From positions 12,225,501 to 12,289,500 of the forward strand of contig CM034402.1 in the NCBI GenBank assembly GCA_019925095.2: a stretch of 64,000 nt of DNA. The letters are read 5' to 3'. The notes under the pieces were generated by a model. It was given only the letters and a program-made list of their open reading frames with translations, had not been told where the DNA came from and did no database searches. Shown here one piece after another: positions 21,190-30,970 of this stretch. A program made the translations under genes and the position numbers. Positions within the stretch are counted from its first letter, which is position 1. Each line of letters starts with the position of its first letter. Origin of the DNA: Dendrolimus kikuchii. Its lineage: Eukaryota > Arthropoda > Insecta > Lepidoptera > Lasiocampidae.

Positions 21190-21300
21190 TGTCCTACGTC
21201 TTGTTTATCCGGCATTAGTGGCAAGGTTCCAGTCTCCCTTCAGAAAGCGTCCACAAGGAGATCCGGCTGGCTGTCTGCTGAACTCACGCAATAAAAAAGA
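21190..21300 (+). mobile_element. CR1-like LINE 3' UTR, short deleted copy
   Basis: GGCATTAGTGGCAAGGTTCC..GTCTGCTGAACTCACGCAATAAAAAAG is the reverse counterpart of 29755-29930 and 57395-57560 with an internal deletion, and ends in the A run. Confidence 0.7.
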
Positions 21301-21659
21301 GATTTCAATGGAATCTCTTAAACTAAAATTATTTACAATTTTCTATTTATTTACCAATAAAATGGGGGCTGTAATTTGTTATTACTTCCGCCTTGGAATG
21401 GAGCCAAATATGTCCCCGAAATTTGCCTACAAAATAAGCCTCTTTGATTCACGATCTTATTTTCTTCCTAATAAAACCATTTTTCAGAGTTGAAAGCTTC
21501 TTGACGTCACAGTAACAAAACATGTTTTATTTTTACTATGCTTAGGCAGTAAAATAGCTCTATAAAATAACTAATTGTACAAATTAACGAGCTACCAGGT
21601 TTTAAGGATTCTAATATGGTTTGCCTTTAATTATGTTATTGTTTAGAAAATTATACTAA
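21301..21659. other. unrecognised AT-rich DNA
   Basis: A 91-codon frame runs in from the LINE tail but resembles nothing. Confidence 0.4.
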
Positions 21660-21761
21660 GTTCGCGACGGCCACCGAAAGCCGCAGATAGGCCAATGAGA
21701 TCCGCTGTGATACCATAGATATTATGAATATAAATCCAGTAGCCTCACACACCCGTTAGTG

Positions 21762-21835
21762 TCAGGTTATAGCCCGATGAGTGAAAGCCGGGAGGTAAAG
21801 AGCTTTCACTCGAAACCTCAACCTGCCTCAGAAGA
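21762..21835 (+). other. hammerhead-like hairpin next to a Penelope fragment
   Basis: GAGTGAAAGC (21779-21788) pairs perfectly with GCTTTCACTC (21802-21811). Around it are pieces resembling a hammerhead ribozyme core: GTC before, CCGATGAG, and CGAAAC after the stem. Penelope-like elements are known to carry hammerheads, and one lies at 21880. Against it, the core reads CCGATGA rather than CTGATGA, and the perfect stem consumes the core GA. This is a possible decayed ribozyme, not a firm call. Confidence 0.3.
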
Positions 21836-21879
21836 ATAAGAGAAGACAAGAACGGTCCTATGTAAGCTTATCTTGCTTT

Positions 21880-22549
21880 AATAAAACTACTTTTAACGGT
21901 TTTAAGGGCGGTAATTTATTTGAGTTTGGTTATTCCAACGTTTCGGCCACTTTTCAGTGGCAGTGATCAGGGAAGACAAAGATGTCAAGTGTCAACGAGT
22001 ATTATTAAAATTTTATTTAGCCTACCGCCAATTTGTTCATTTTAATTATTTAGTTTTGATTTTGTTTATGATTATTATTTACTCTATGCGAGCCTAATCT
22101 AATCTACCACCACTTCGCAACATGTTATGGCTTGAAGAAAAGAAGCGGCGCAAGAAACTCTTCAGCAAACATGCCTAGTCTAATAATTTTATATAATATT
22201 AAAATGGGTGGAAGGAAAAATAAAATAAATTATCAGTCAAGTTGGTTTGTGTTCCGTTGCACGCAGTAAGAGCTCACAGTGTCTTGAGGTCTGGCAGTTG
22301 GTTTTTGCTGGGTTTGGGCCTTAATATTTTTGATGATCGGATCCCAAACAGGTGGTACTTGCCAACCATCTTCTCTATTGAAATTTGGGTGTTTTTTAAT
22401 TTCAATAGCCTCACGCATCATTCTAGGTATGATTCTTAAGGAAACGATTCTCTTTCGCGAGGATTTGTGGGTTATCGAATCTGATATAGTAGTTGGGTTT
22501 ATCCAGAGTGTGTTCACCGCGCTTAAAACCGTTATAACGTAGTTTTATT
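21880..22549 (-). mobile_element. Penelope-like element fragment, copy 1
   Basis: On the minus strand this carries the Penelope Pol C-terminal region, then a 3' UTR with CCGAAACGTTGG and ACTGAAAAGTGGCC. The end sequence AATAAAACTAC...TTTTAACGGTTTTAAG (21880-21904) reappears inverted at 22521-22549, so the fragment is flanked by inverted copies of its own 3' end. Such complex junctions are a known habit of Penelope insertions. Confidence 0.78.
22233..22545 (-). pseudogene. Penelope Pol C-terminal fragment
   Basis: Upstream codons read HTLDKPNYYIRFDNPQILAK in one frame. After a 10-bp insertion near 22440 relative to the copy at 25200, the frame changes to IPRMMREAIEIKKHPNFNRE, DGWQVPPVWDPIIKNIK and a short end. 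This is the region after the GIY-YIG endonuclease in arthropod Penelope-like elements. Polymerase and nuclease cores are missing. Confidence 0.8.
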
Positions 22550-22689
22550 ATGTCTACAAGTCGCAAAAACTTATTAAAATATTATCTTACTTTGTCAAAC
22601 ATCTGGTTTTAAAAGGCCTAGATGCAATATAATAATATAATGCCTGTCTTCTTTTTGGAGTAATCAAGCACAGATTGCTTTCGTACCTG

Positions 22690-22930
22690 CACGACAAATT
22701 AACTTGGATGTCAAGTCGCAGGTCGATCGGGACAAGGAAGTGTGCAGTACAGCTCTTGATGCACCGGCACTCCTCAGCCTCTTTCAAAGGTAGCTTTAAA
22801 TATACTGCTTCAAAATGTTGGAACAACATTCCCCCATAAATAAGGAACCTGCAGTCAGTTCAAGGGTTTAGGGTCAAACTCAAGAAATTTCTTGTTGACC
22901 ACCAAAAATCACAGGCGGGCCAAAGACACG
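22690..22930 (+). pseudogene. LINE ORF2 C-terminal fragment
   Basis: One frame reads DVKSQVDRDKEVCSTALDAP and, after a shift, FKGSFKYTASKCWNNIPP, stop, IRNLQSVQGFRVKLKKFL. This W-N-x-x-P-P...F....K..L pattern closes many LINE ORF2 proteins. The clade is not resolved, and one stop plus a frameshift show decay. Confidence 0.65.
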
Positions 22931-23041
22931 ACACCAGCATTATATAATTCTGGTATTGCTCTTCGTTTATCGAATAATATGTTGTGTATAATATCATTAA
23001 ATTTATTATATGTTTATGTGTTGTATATGAATTTTATCTTA

Positions 23042-23150
23042 TACATACATACATACATACATAACTTCACGCCAGTTCCCTTGCGGGGTAGGCACGAACA
23101 ACAGAGTGCCATTTAGGCTTATTCTTACACACCTCACTTGCCTCCATCTT
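23042..23150 (-). mobile_element. LINE 3' tip with GTAT tail
   Basis: The reversed block ACTTCACGCCAGTTCCCTTG..GGCACGAACAACAGAGTGCC after ATACn is the same C-terminus and tail as 20080-20272, cut to about 100 bp. Confidence 0.85.
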
Positions 23151-23279
23151 ATAAATATTTGTAAATTTATTGAATTCAGTATAATTATTATATTGAGTTC
23201 ACACACACAGTTATAACTCAGTATTAATATTTGTCTTTATTAGAACAATAATATAATTATTTATTAATAATATAATGTA
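23151..23279. other. AT-rich spacer
   Basis: Nothing recognised. Confidence 0.4.
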
Positions 23280-23490
23280 TAGTTTGCCGTGACGTCGCTC
23301 TAGGGTCAAGCGGAAGATCAGCGTTGGTCTAACAGATCGACATTTTTACTAAGCTTGATCCAATTTTTAGGACTTAATATGTATATCTTCAGATACTTTG
23401 TAGTTGTTTTCTCTTTTTTTATTGTATTTAATGTGTTTGTTGTATATGTCCTAAAAATAAACTTGTTTTCTTTCTTTCTTTCAATATTTT
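23280..23490 (+). mobile_element. short retroposon with CTTT tail
   Basis: A moderately GC-rich start (GACGTCGCTCTAGGGTCAAGC) leads to AATAAACTTG and then TTCTTTCTTTCTTTC. A second copy-like unit with the same tail ends at 27895. It could be a LINE 3' end. Confidence 0.5.
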
Positions 23491-24057
23491 CTCATAGAAA
23501 GTACATAGAAATGATCATAACTCAAAACATCATATAAAATAGCAAATCCGGAGGCTAAAGCAACTACATGTTTACGAAATCATGGCTCGTAAATATGGTC
23601 GTGATATCTCCCTTACTTTCATATAAATATACAGATGTGAAGTAACCATTTATGTATTTCATTTCCTTCACACTTTGTTCCCTTTGTTATGATCTTTATT
23701 GTTTAAGCGGTTCACGTTTTATTCTTTCGAGGTCCTTTAGAGTGTGTCAACTTGAAGTTGCATTACTTGAATAATGTCCGTGTTACACTTGAGTTAATGT
23801 TATTGTTAGGTGGTCTTCTTCCTCTTGACCATTTGAGACGGCGAGGAGTTTGGGGCCTCGAGGAAAACCTCTATGCCCCGGCTTCTACTCGACGGACAAC
23901 TACTATAGGCTTTCCGATCAACTTTTTATGTTATATATTTTTTTTTTCTTAACTTTGAATAAAAAGAAACCTTTCTGTTTTTAAATTTATGCCACTGTAT
24001 ATATTAAATTTTGTTATAAAAACACTGACTGATAATAAACAAGGATTATTTGTTGTT
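23491..24057. other. unrecognised DNA
   Basis: Includes a GC-richer patch (about 23810-23910) with no recognisable protein. Confidence 0.4.
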
Positions 24058-24124
24058 AAAACTGTTGTTCGTGCCTACCCCGCAAGGGAACTGGCGTGAA
24101 GTTATATATGTATGTATGTATGTA
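24058..24124 (+). mobile_element. LINE 3' tip with GTAT tail
   Basis: CTGTTGTTCGTGCCTACCCC..GGCGTGAAGTTATATATGTATGTATG: the last codons and tail of the LINE at 26219-27061. Confidence 0.85.
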
Positions 24125-24125
24125 T

Positions 24126-24723
24126 TTGTTGTTAAAATTCTTGAGAGTTCGCTCAATACAAAATCGAAATTTAAAAATCTCAAGCAAATTTTAAGACTGC
24201 CTCAGTAATTTATAAACACAAATTGAATCATAAAAGCAATTCCAGTTTTAAATCTTTTACTTAGAAAAAGTCAAAACTCTTTGATTTTTATAAAGATAAA
24301 AGCAATTTTAAAAACTTCTGTAGGATCATAGTTATGAATAAAATACAATATAATCTTATAGGCAAGTAAAGTACCAACTTTAATGGTTTTCTCGGAAAAG
24401 CTGGAAAATGATATTGATTTACTTTGTATATGAATACAAAATACTCTTAAAAACGTCAGAGCGTCAGCCAAAAGCTTTCAGTTCGTTAGTTAGCTCGACA
24501 CTACTCAAATTCACGTCTGTACAGTACTGTGGAGTATTTTTGAAATTCGATATGCCTCCAATTTTTACATTAAAATTTTTATTCAATTGTTGGGTAAAAA
24601 TTGACCACATTTTAAATGACGACAGACGTAGTTAAGATATGACATACGGAGAGACGGACACTGGATTGAGACCATATAGGTTCTTTCTTAATAGTCGATG
24701 TAATAATTAAAAGCATTTAATTA
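24126..24723. other. AT-rich DNA, nothing recognised
   Basis: Several short frames on both strands have no resemblance to known families. Confidence 0.45.
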
Positions 24724-24905
24724 AGGGTTATGATAATTATTGCACAGTAATTAGTCACTCTAGAGCGCTGCTATGACATTTGCAATGGACTTTGTGCCGG
24801 AGTAAGACTCTGCAGCTGGAAAAAGTCGGAGTGGGAATGATGTTTCATCGTTCCGTCCGAACACTTTTATATTCGAGTGATGATCGAGTGAGCTGAGTAG
24901 TGGGG
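24724..24905 (+). repeat. interspersed repeat A, copy 2
   Basis: Counterpart of 6365-6515, longer by small insertions. Confidence 0.6.
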
Positions 24906-25019
24906 TAATCGATAAACTACCCTCTTATATTAACTGTCAAACTGTCAAAAATATTGAACTCCTTTAAGACTATAAACATTACTATTATTAGGCATTATTG
25001 AGTTACTTCGACAAATTAA

Positions 25020-25793
25020 ATTGAATGATTGATTTCATAATACGTTTTGGTGGCATGATTTGCAACAGCTGTGATCACGGAAGGCAAAGAAGTCAAGTGT
25101 CAATGAGTATTGCAAAGAGGAGCATAAAAACATGGGTAAAAGAACACATTTCTGACACGAAACACACAAGGTCTACAAAGTTTGTGATCAGTGAATACAC
25201 GCTGGATAAACCCAACCACTACATCAGATTCGATAAACCACAAATCATCGCCAAAGAGAATCGTTTCATACCTAGAATGATGCGTGAGGTTATTGAAATC
25301 AAATAACACACAAATTTCAATAGATAAGATGGTTGGTAAGTGCCATCTGTCTGGGATCCGACTATTAAAACTATTAAGATCCAAACCCAGCAAAAAACAA
25401 CTGCTAGACCTCAAAACACAGTGAGTTCTTTCTGCGTGCACCGGACCACAAACCAACTCGATTGACAATTTCTTTTTATTTTACCTCCCACTCATGTTTG
25501 ATGAAGACTTTCTTGCGTCGTTTCTTCTCTTCAAGCCACAATAAGTTGCGAAGCGGTGATAAATTAGATTAGGCTTCCATAGAGTAAATAATAATCATAA
25601 ATAAAATTAAAACTAAATATTAAATTTAACAAGTTGGCGGTAGGCTAAATAAATCTTTAACAATGCTCGTTGACACTTGACATCTTTATCTCCCGTTATC
25701 ACGGCTACTGAAAAGTGGCCGAAACTTCGGAATAATAAAAATCAAATATTTTACCGCGCTTAAAACCGTTAAAACGTACATCTATTATGTTGT
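25020..25793 (+). mobile_element. Penelope-like element fragment, copy 2
   Basis: Plus-strand copy related to 21880-22549. The 3' part carries ACTGAAAAGTGGCCGAAAC and ends GCGCTTAAAACCGTTAAAAC. At its 5' junction (25072-25112) lies an inverted piece of that same 3' part (GTGATCACGGAAGGCAAAG, GTCAAGTGTCAATGAG). Copies 1 and 2 therefore share the same kind of inverted junction. Confidence 0.78.
25100..25465 (+). pseudogene. Penelope Pol C-terminal fragment
   Basis: It reads SIKTWVKEHISDTKH, FVISEYTLDKPNHYIRFDKP and ENRFIPRMMREVIEIK, then a stop at 25303-25305. The following codons still resemble HTNFNR..DGW..VPSVWDPTIKTIK with more stops. The family resemblance is clear, and the copy is dead. 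Confidence 0.82.
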
Positions 25794-26185
25794 ATATAGT
25801 CGTATAGCATAAGTACCTTATTCAATAACGAAGATGAGTAAAATTTCTGTGGATTACATCCCTAATTTTATTCAGGTAAAGCTGCATTGAAAGCACTTTT
25901 ATTTACCTCATATTTCAAAATCAATCCTAACAAGCTCCTGCCGTAAAGTGACTACACATGTTGCAATTAGTAGTGTGCATAAACCTTTCGACTAGTACTT
26001 GTTTATCATCAGAGCACTTGATAAAATGTGAAAGCCATACATCAGGCTTTCGTTACTGTATTGGTACTATTCAAGGAGTGGTTTTGAGGTATAATGTATA
26101 AAAGTACTCATTAAAATCTAATTTTTATTTAAATAATCTGTTTTAAATTAATGAATAAAGTTAACACGGTACAGCCCACCTATCT
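25794..26185. other. AT-rich DNA, nothing recognised
   Basis: No feature seen. Confidence 0.5.
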
Positions 26186-27065
26186 ACACTACATACATAA
26201 ATACATGCATACATAACTTCACGCCAGTTCCCTTGCAGGGTAGACACTAACAACAGAGCGCCATTTAGGCTTATTCTTACACACCTCACTTGCTTCTTTG
26301 ACATTCATAACTCTTGTCATGCACGCTCGTCTGTTCTTAAGGCTCCTGACATCACCTTCTGCTAGTACACGATCAATTTGATCATGGAAGGTGTGTCGTT
26401 GTCGTCGCCTTCCACGACTTCTGCATCCATCCACGTTTGCATTGTATATCTGTTTAGTCATTCTTTCATCATGTATTCTTTCCACATGCCCGAATCACCG
26501 GAGCATTCCTTTCCTTACCTTCACCCCGACACTCTCTTTCAGACCAACTCTCTTTTTTACTTCGGTATTACGAACGCGGTCCGCGAGCGTCACTCCGCAG
26601 ATTTTGCGCAGTGCTCGCATCTCGACCGCGTTTACTCTACTTTCATGCTCTCTCTTCCATACCCAATTCTCGCTTCCATACGTGAGCTTAGGTACCAGCA
26701 CCGCGTTGTGTACGGCGAGCTGGGCCTTCTGGCTGAGGTTTGTAACGCCTGGAAGTTTACCTAACGCTCCATTCAAACTATTCCCGAAATTCACTCTTCT
26801 TTCTATATCAGCGGTGTACCTTCCATCCCTGCTAAAAGCACATCCAATATATACAAACTCATTCACTTGCTCCAGCATAACATCATCGACCATTATCCTT
26901 GCATTCGTTCTGCTTTCTTCTCTTTCAAACACCATAACCTTTGTTTTCTTCGCATTCAAATGTAAGGCTCTCGCCTGACAGTCATCTTTCATCATTGTGA
27001 CTAGTGTTTGCAGTTCTGATGGCGATTCGGCTAAAAGCACGACATCATCCGTATAAAGCAAGGTG
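26186..27065 (-). mobile_element. 5'-truncated LINE with GTAT tail, longest copy
   Basis: An ATAC-rich microsatellite (26186-26215) is the reversed tail. Coding starts immediately after it and runs to a 5' truncation near 27065. Shorter copies of the same family are at 20080, 23042, 24058, 42605 and 54026. Confidence 0.88.
26219..27061 (-). pseudogene. LINE reverse transcriptase C-terminal half with one nonsense codon
   Basis: One frame of 281 codons begins at the RT active site MLYTDDVVLLAESPSEL (family YADD, here YTDD). It continues through NAKKTKVMVFE, EFVYIGCAFSRDGRY, SENWVWKREHESRVNAVEMR and GVTLADRVRN, and ends at WRSVVSVYPARELA. It is interrupted once, by TGA at 26495-26497, where the family has tryptophan in the RWFGHVER motif. 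There is no frameshift. Everything upstream of the YTDD box is absent. I recall the family as common in Lepidoptera, but I cannot fix the clade. Confidence 0.88.
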
Positions 27066-27118
27066 CTTACAACTATCTACACTCATCGCGCAATATTTTT
27101 AAAGGATTTTATAATAAA

Positions 27119-27292
27119 CTAGCTTCTGCCCGCCACTTCGTCCGCGTGGTATAGTTAAAAAAAGTAAGTAAAAAAACCTACTACTATCGACTATTTAACA
27201 CTGTTGTAATTTTTTAAATCAGACTAGTAGTTCCTGAGATTAGCGCGTTCAAACAAACAAACAAACTCTTCAGCTTTATATATTAGTATAAA
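27119..27292 (-). mobile_element. Helitron-like short element
   Basis: It spans from CTAG (27119-27122, reverse 3' end after A) with CACTTCGTCCGCGTGG, to CAAACAAACAAACTCTTCAGC and TATTAGTATA, the reversed 5' end. Same family as 37562-37785. Confidence 0.68.
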
Positions 27293-27651
27293 ATTTATCT
27301 ATACGTTAATATTACGAAAAGTGTTATTTTAGAAAATTAAATTTATTAAGGAGAAATTTATTAAGTTAACGGGACTATTGTCAACTAAATATATAAATAA
27401 CTTTTGTAACGTTTGTCTGTGCACGTATCATTCGAAAAGTAATTGATAGATAGTATTTAAAGTATCGAAACATGTCAATTGAAAACGTATATCACTGATT
27501 AGAACCTAGCTATGTATATGTAGTTATATTATAGTTATAGTAAGCATTAAAGCAAGATCATGGCACTAAATATATTATGTGTGTTTTCATATACTGTGTT
27601 ACTCTGTCCTATTATATTTCCTGTTACTTGTGCACATTTACTGTGGTGTGG

Positions 27652-27655
<4 letters not shown>
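27293..27655. other. AT-rich DNA, nothing recognised
   Basis: No feature seen. Confidence 0.5.

Positions 27656-27690
<35 letters not shown>
27656..27690. repeat. TA microsatellite
   Basis: About 35 bp of TA. Confidence 0.95.
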
Positions 27691-27693
<3 letters not shown>

Positions 27694-27895
27694 CAATGAG
27701 GCGAGGTCGGCCCTGAAAATCAGCGCTGTGCTGGAGGAAACTCCAACACAGCATAAAGCTGAGTTGCCGACCATTTGTAGGAAATGCGGTGTACAGTATA
27801 TTGAATTTTATTATTAAAAATGTTTGTATAAATATTTCTGGATCCATGTATTGTCGCTTTCCTAGCAAATAAATTCTTTCTTTCTTTCTTTATGT
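27691..27895 (+). mobile_element. short retroposon with CTTT tail, second unit
   Basis: GAGGCGAGGTCGGCCCTGAA..GCTGAGTTGCCGACC..TTTCTAGCAAATAAATTC then CTTTCTTTCTTT. The GC-rich head, AATAAA and CTTT tail mirror 23280-23490, though the heads differ. Confidence 0.5.
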
Positions 27896-28744
27896 GTATA
27901 ACACAGGGATAAAACAATTTAGTGCACATAAGTGTGTCAGGTATAGACAGGCAAGTTAAAAATTGCTTGTCCCTTTTTCAGTCAGTAGATGTTTCTTTGC
28001 TTGTCAGTTTGCGTGCTTAACCAAGTTGTACACACATTTCACATTAAATAACCAATGAATATTTAACACTGTATTCCCGTAATTGTTTTAGAATAAAATA
28101 TTTACGGTAGTTAATTAAGTTCAAAATCGTTTATTAATTAACACAATAATTAACCTGTTAAATAATGTCCTAAAATTCTGAATACCTAATAAGGCTACAG
28201 TATCGTGTTGTGATATCATTAATTAAGTAACTAATTATTATCAGAGTTTATTTCGGAAACACATCGTTATGTTAGCAAAGCGAATAACGTTGTTGAAAAT
28301 TGCTTATTAGTAAGATTTTAATTACGTCGATTAATGACTTAACATATTCTCTAGGGCTTCATGCGCGTTACGCTACTGTTACATATCACGCCGAATTCCT
28401 TCCATTTTATGCCATAGGAAGTATTTTTGTCCTCTTTTCCGAAGTGAATACAATTTCAAATTTCAAAAAAATAAATATTCATAAATCTTTGTAGAGATAA
28501 TAAACAAATATTCAAATTTAATTTTACGTTTATATGTCACTAGGGCTTTCTAAGTCACTTCGCCGGCGAATAATTTGGAAACTTGCATTAGAAACTTACC
28601 ATGGAAACTTGCATTTTCGAGTACAGACAATATTTATCTTGCAAAATTCGTGTCACGAATCGTCTCTATGCAAGGCTTAAAAAAGCAACAAACATTGCAA
28701 CAAACTCACTTCTCTATTTATATTTTGAGACGAACTACTACACT
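27896..28744. other. AT-rich DNA, nothing recognised
   Basis: Short open frames only. Confidence 0.45.
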
Positions 28745-28900
28745 AGATGACTATGGTGACAACTTCGTCCGCGTGGAATTAACGCTTGTCGTTATATTTT
28801 GGCTAATTTAAACAATACATCTATCAACTATCAGTTTTCCCCGCAGCTAGGCCGCGGGTCAAACGCTTCCGCTACCTGGTTCTATTTTAACACGCTCTAT
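28745..28900 (-). mobile_element. possible Helitron-like end fragments
   Basis: GTGACAACTTCGTCCGCGTGG (about 28756-28776) and CCCCGCAGCTAGGCCGCGGG (about 28839-28858) resemble the 3' hairpin regions of the Helitron-like elements, but the boundaries are lost. Confidence 0.35.
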
Positions 28901-29421
28901 ATTAGTTTCACTTATAGGTAACGGAAACTTAGAACTCGATTTTTACTCATTTTAAAATGTCAGATAAATTAGAAATTGTGCACACTTCAATTGTCAAGGA
29001 CCGAAGACAATACAACATATATATTTTTTGTATTGAATAAATAATAGTTTAAAAAACTGCAATAAACACGCTTTCTTAGTTAATCAAAGTAAAAAGTAAA
29101 AAATATTTTTTAATTCAAGAATAATTAATTTAGTGCTCAATATCAATTGTTCTAATAAAGTACCCCACGATTTTATCACAATGACATTAATTTTCTCGTT
29201 AATCATTTTATTCTTATATTAAGAATTATTTTTTACTTTTCAGTTTGCGTAACTATAAAAACATGTTTTTTACTTTTTTTAAACAATATTTTTTATTACA
29301 TACAAACTTAATTAGAATTCTTATATACTACCTATATAAACCTTCAGTGAAAATCTTCACCAACTCTTGTATATAATATTATTTGGTAGAAGAGAAATTA
29401 ATCGTATTCATGAAAACGGTG
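28901..29421. other. AT-rich DNA, nothing recognised
   Basis: No feature seen. Confidence 0.5.
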
Positions 29422-29739
29422 CTAACAATAGACCCTCAATTTGGACAAACAAACGGGCGAATTGATCAAATACCGGGCACTCAGATCCGAGTTTGAAGTC
29501 TGAACATCTAATGAACATTGAACAGTAGTGTTAGCAAAAGCCCATCCACAGCTGTTCAACAAACTAGTCTGATAGTTGTCAGCGGAAAGGAAACCAGGCG
29601 CACCAACAAGAAACGTTCCAGTTAACAACTGTTGACAACCACTGACATTAGTTACTAGTGCTGTACCCAACTTGTGTCTGGAAAACCAACTATGAAAATA
29701 GGACTTGATTTTGGTAGTAGTAGTATATGCCATAAACAA
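29422..29739 (-). CDS. unrecognised 105-codon open frame
   Basis: I do not recognise this frame. It has five cysteines, one of them at the extreme C-terminus, and a stretch SGCQQLLTGTFLVGAPGFL. The N-terminal half has no clear signal peptide. A LINE 3' UTR inserted at about 29755 lies just upstream of its start, so any promoter or earlier exon has been displaced. It may be chance, an old transposon piece or a host exon. Confidence 0.2.
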   Translation of the reverse strand: MFMAYTTTTKIKSYFHSWFSRHKLGTALVTNVSGCQQLLTGTFLVGAPGFLSADNYQTSLLNSCGWAFANTTVQCSLDVQTSNSDLSARYLINSPVCLSKLRVYC

Positions 29740-29754
29740 TGGTAGGTGTTGTTA

Positions 29755-30080
29755 CGTTTTTTTTCTTTTTTTTTATTGCAGGGGTTCAGCAGACAGGCAG
29801 ACGGCCCACTTGATGGAAAGTAGTTACCATCGCCTATAGACATTTGTAACACCAAAGGTGCTACAAATGCGCTGCTACTCTCTTAAGGGAGATTGGAACC
29901 TGGTCACTAACGCCGGAACACAAGACAAGGTTGTTATGGCGGCATACTCTAGACCAGGGGTGGTCGCCATCCAATCGAGCAAATACCCTACCACCTGGCT
30001 GTGGGTTGTTTTGTCGCCTCTTACGACAGGCCGCCTGGCCGCAGGAAATTGTATTCTTTCTCCGTTCCTGCACGGATTAA
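29755..30080 (-). mobile_element. CR1-like LINE 3' UTR with poly-A tail
   Basis: On the plus strand a T run (about 29758-29778) precedes GCAGACAGGCAGACGGCCC. The rest (ACATTTGTAACACCAAAGGTG, GGTTGTTATGGCGGCATAC, CAATCGAGCAAATACCC) is closely shared with 57395-57635. It was inserted tail-first in reverse orientation. Confidence 0.82.
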
Positions 30081-30352
30081 ACGTACGTCCATATACGTCA
30101 CGTATATGGAATAATTTATTGCTATGTAATTATCAAGGTTATAACTGAGTAGTCTATGTACCTGCTAAAATCTGTCAATACAGAAAACCTTTGGAGTATC
30201 ATCTACGAACATGTTTAGGTTTTACATATTTTCATGTACAGTTGTCATGTACAGAAATGTGGGTATATTTATTACACGATATAGTATTCTTGGCAAAAAT
30301 ATATAGATAAGTATATACAATAAATACAATTAAAAACTAAAAATGAACTAAG
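30081..30352. other. AT-rich DNA, nothing recognised
   Basis: No feature seen. Confidence 0.5.
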
Positions 30353-30660
30353 TTATAAGTAGTACAAGCTATTATATACTGTGTATAAATCGCTGCCAGA
30401 TGGGAGCGTGTCCAGAAGGCTGCATTGCCGCGCTGTTTGGCGATGCTTATTTGTTAGGCGAAAAATAAGTCTTAAGTTTAATGTTAAATTAATTAAGCAA
30501 TAACATACACATAAGTGCAACACTCGTAATCTGATTTTGCACTCCCCTAACGAGTCAAGTCTAGCTCCCGTAGGGCGATACAGCCTTAGGCTCTCACCTA
30601 GTGATGGGTCACCATATCCAACGGGGTAGCTACCATAGACGCACTGCACAACTTACTTCA
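30353..30660 (-). other. unrecognised GC-richer block with open frame
   Basis: A 98-codon minus frame starts CVYGSYPVGYGDPSLGESLR and continues LYRPTGARLDSLGECK. Composition differs from the flanks and resembles a repeat end, but I cannot name it and found no second copy in the window. Confidence 0.3.
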
Positions 30661-30734
30661 ACCCCCACACCAGGCAAGGGAATCTTAGTCCATATATCCA
30701 ATTCTGATGTATAGTAAGTCTACGTATTGCTCAG

Positions 30735-30970
30735 GTGAATTGTAGGTCTTCAACTGACGCCATTCACCTGAGTTCTTGTGAAAACTCGAAAGCCACATTT
30801 GACTATACAGTTCACATTTCTCACAAAAACACATTATTACTACTCAAAAACTATCAATATCCTACGAATATTGTTCACTTTAGAGCAATTTTACACATTT
30901 TTAGAAAATAAATATGCACAGTAAAATGTCCCCTTTCAGTTCCCGCCAAAAACTCTACTTCTCTACATAA
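30735..30970 (+). repeat. interspersed repeat C, copy 1
   Basis: Matches the reverse complement of 40085-40300: ACATTTCTCACAAAA, CAATATCCTAC, TTTACACATTTTTAGAAAA and CCTTTCAGTTCCCGCCAAAA in the same order. Family unknown. Confidence 0.7.

Noticed and set aside
26378..26978. Plus-strand frames of 128 and 195 codons
   Set aside because: Antisense shadows of the LINE reverse transcriptase. The minus frame carries the recognisable motifs.
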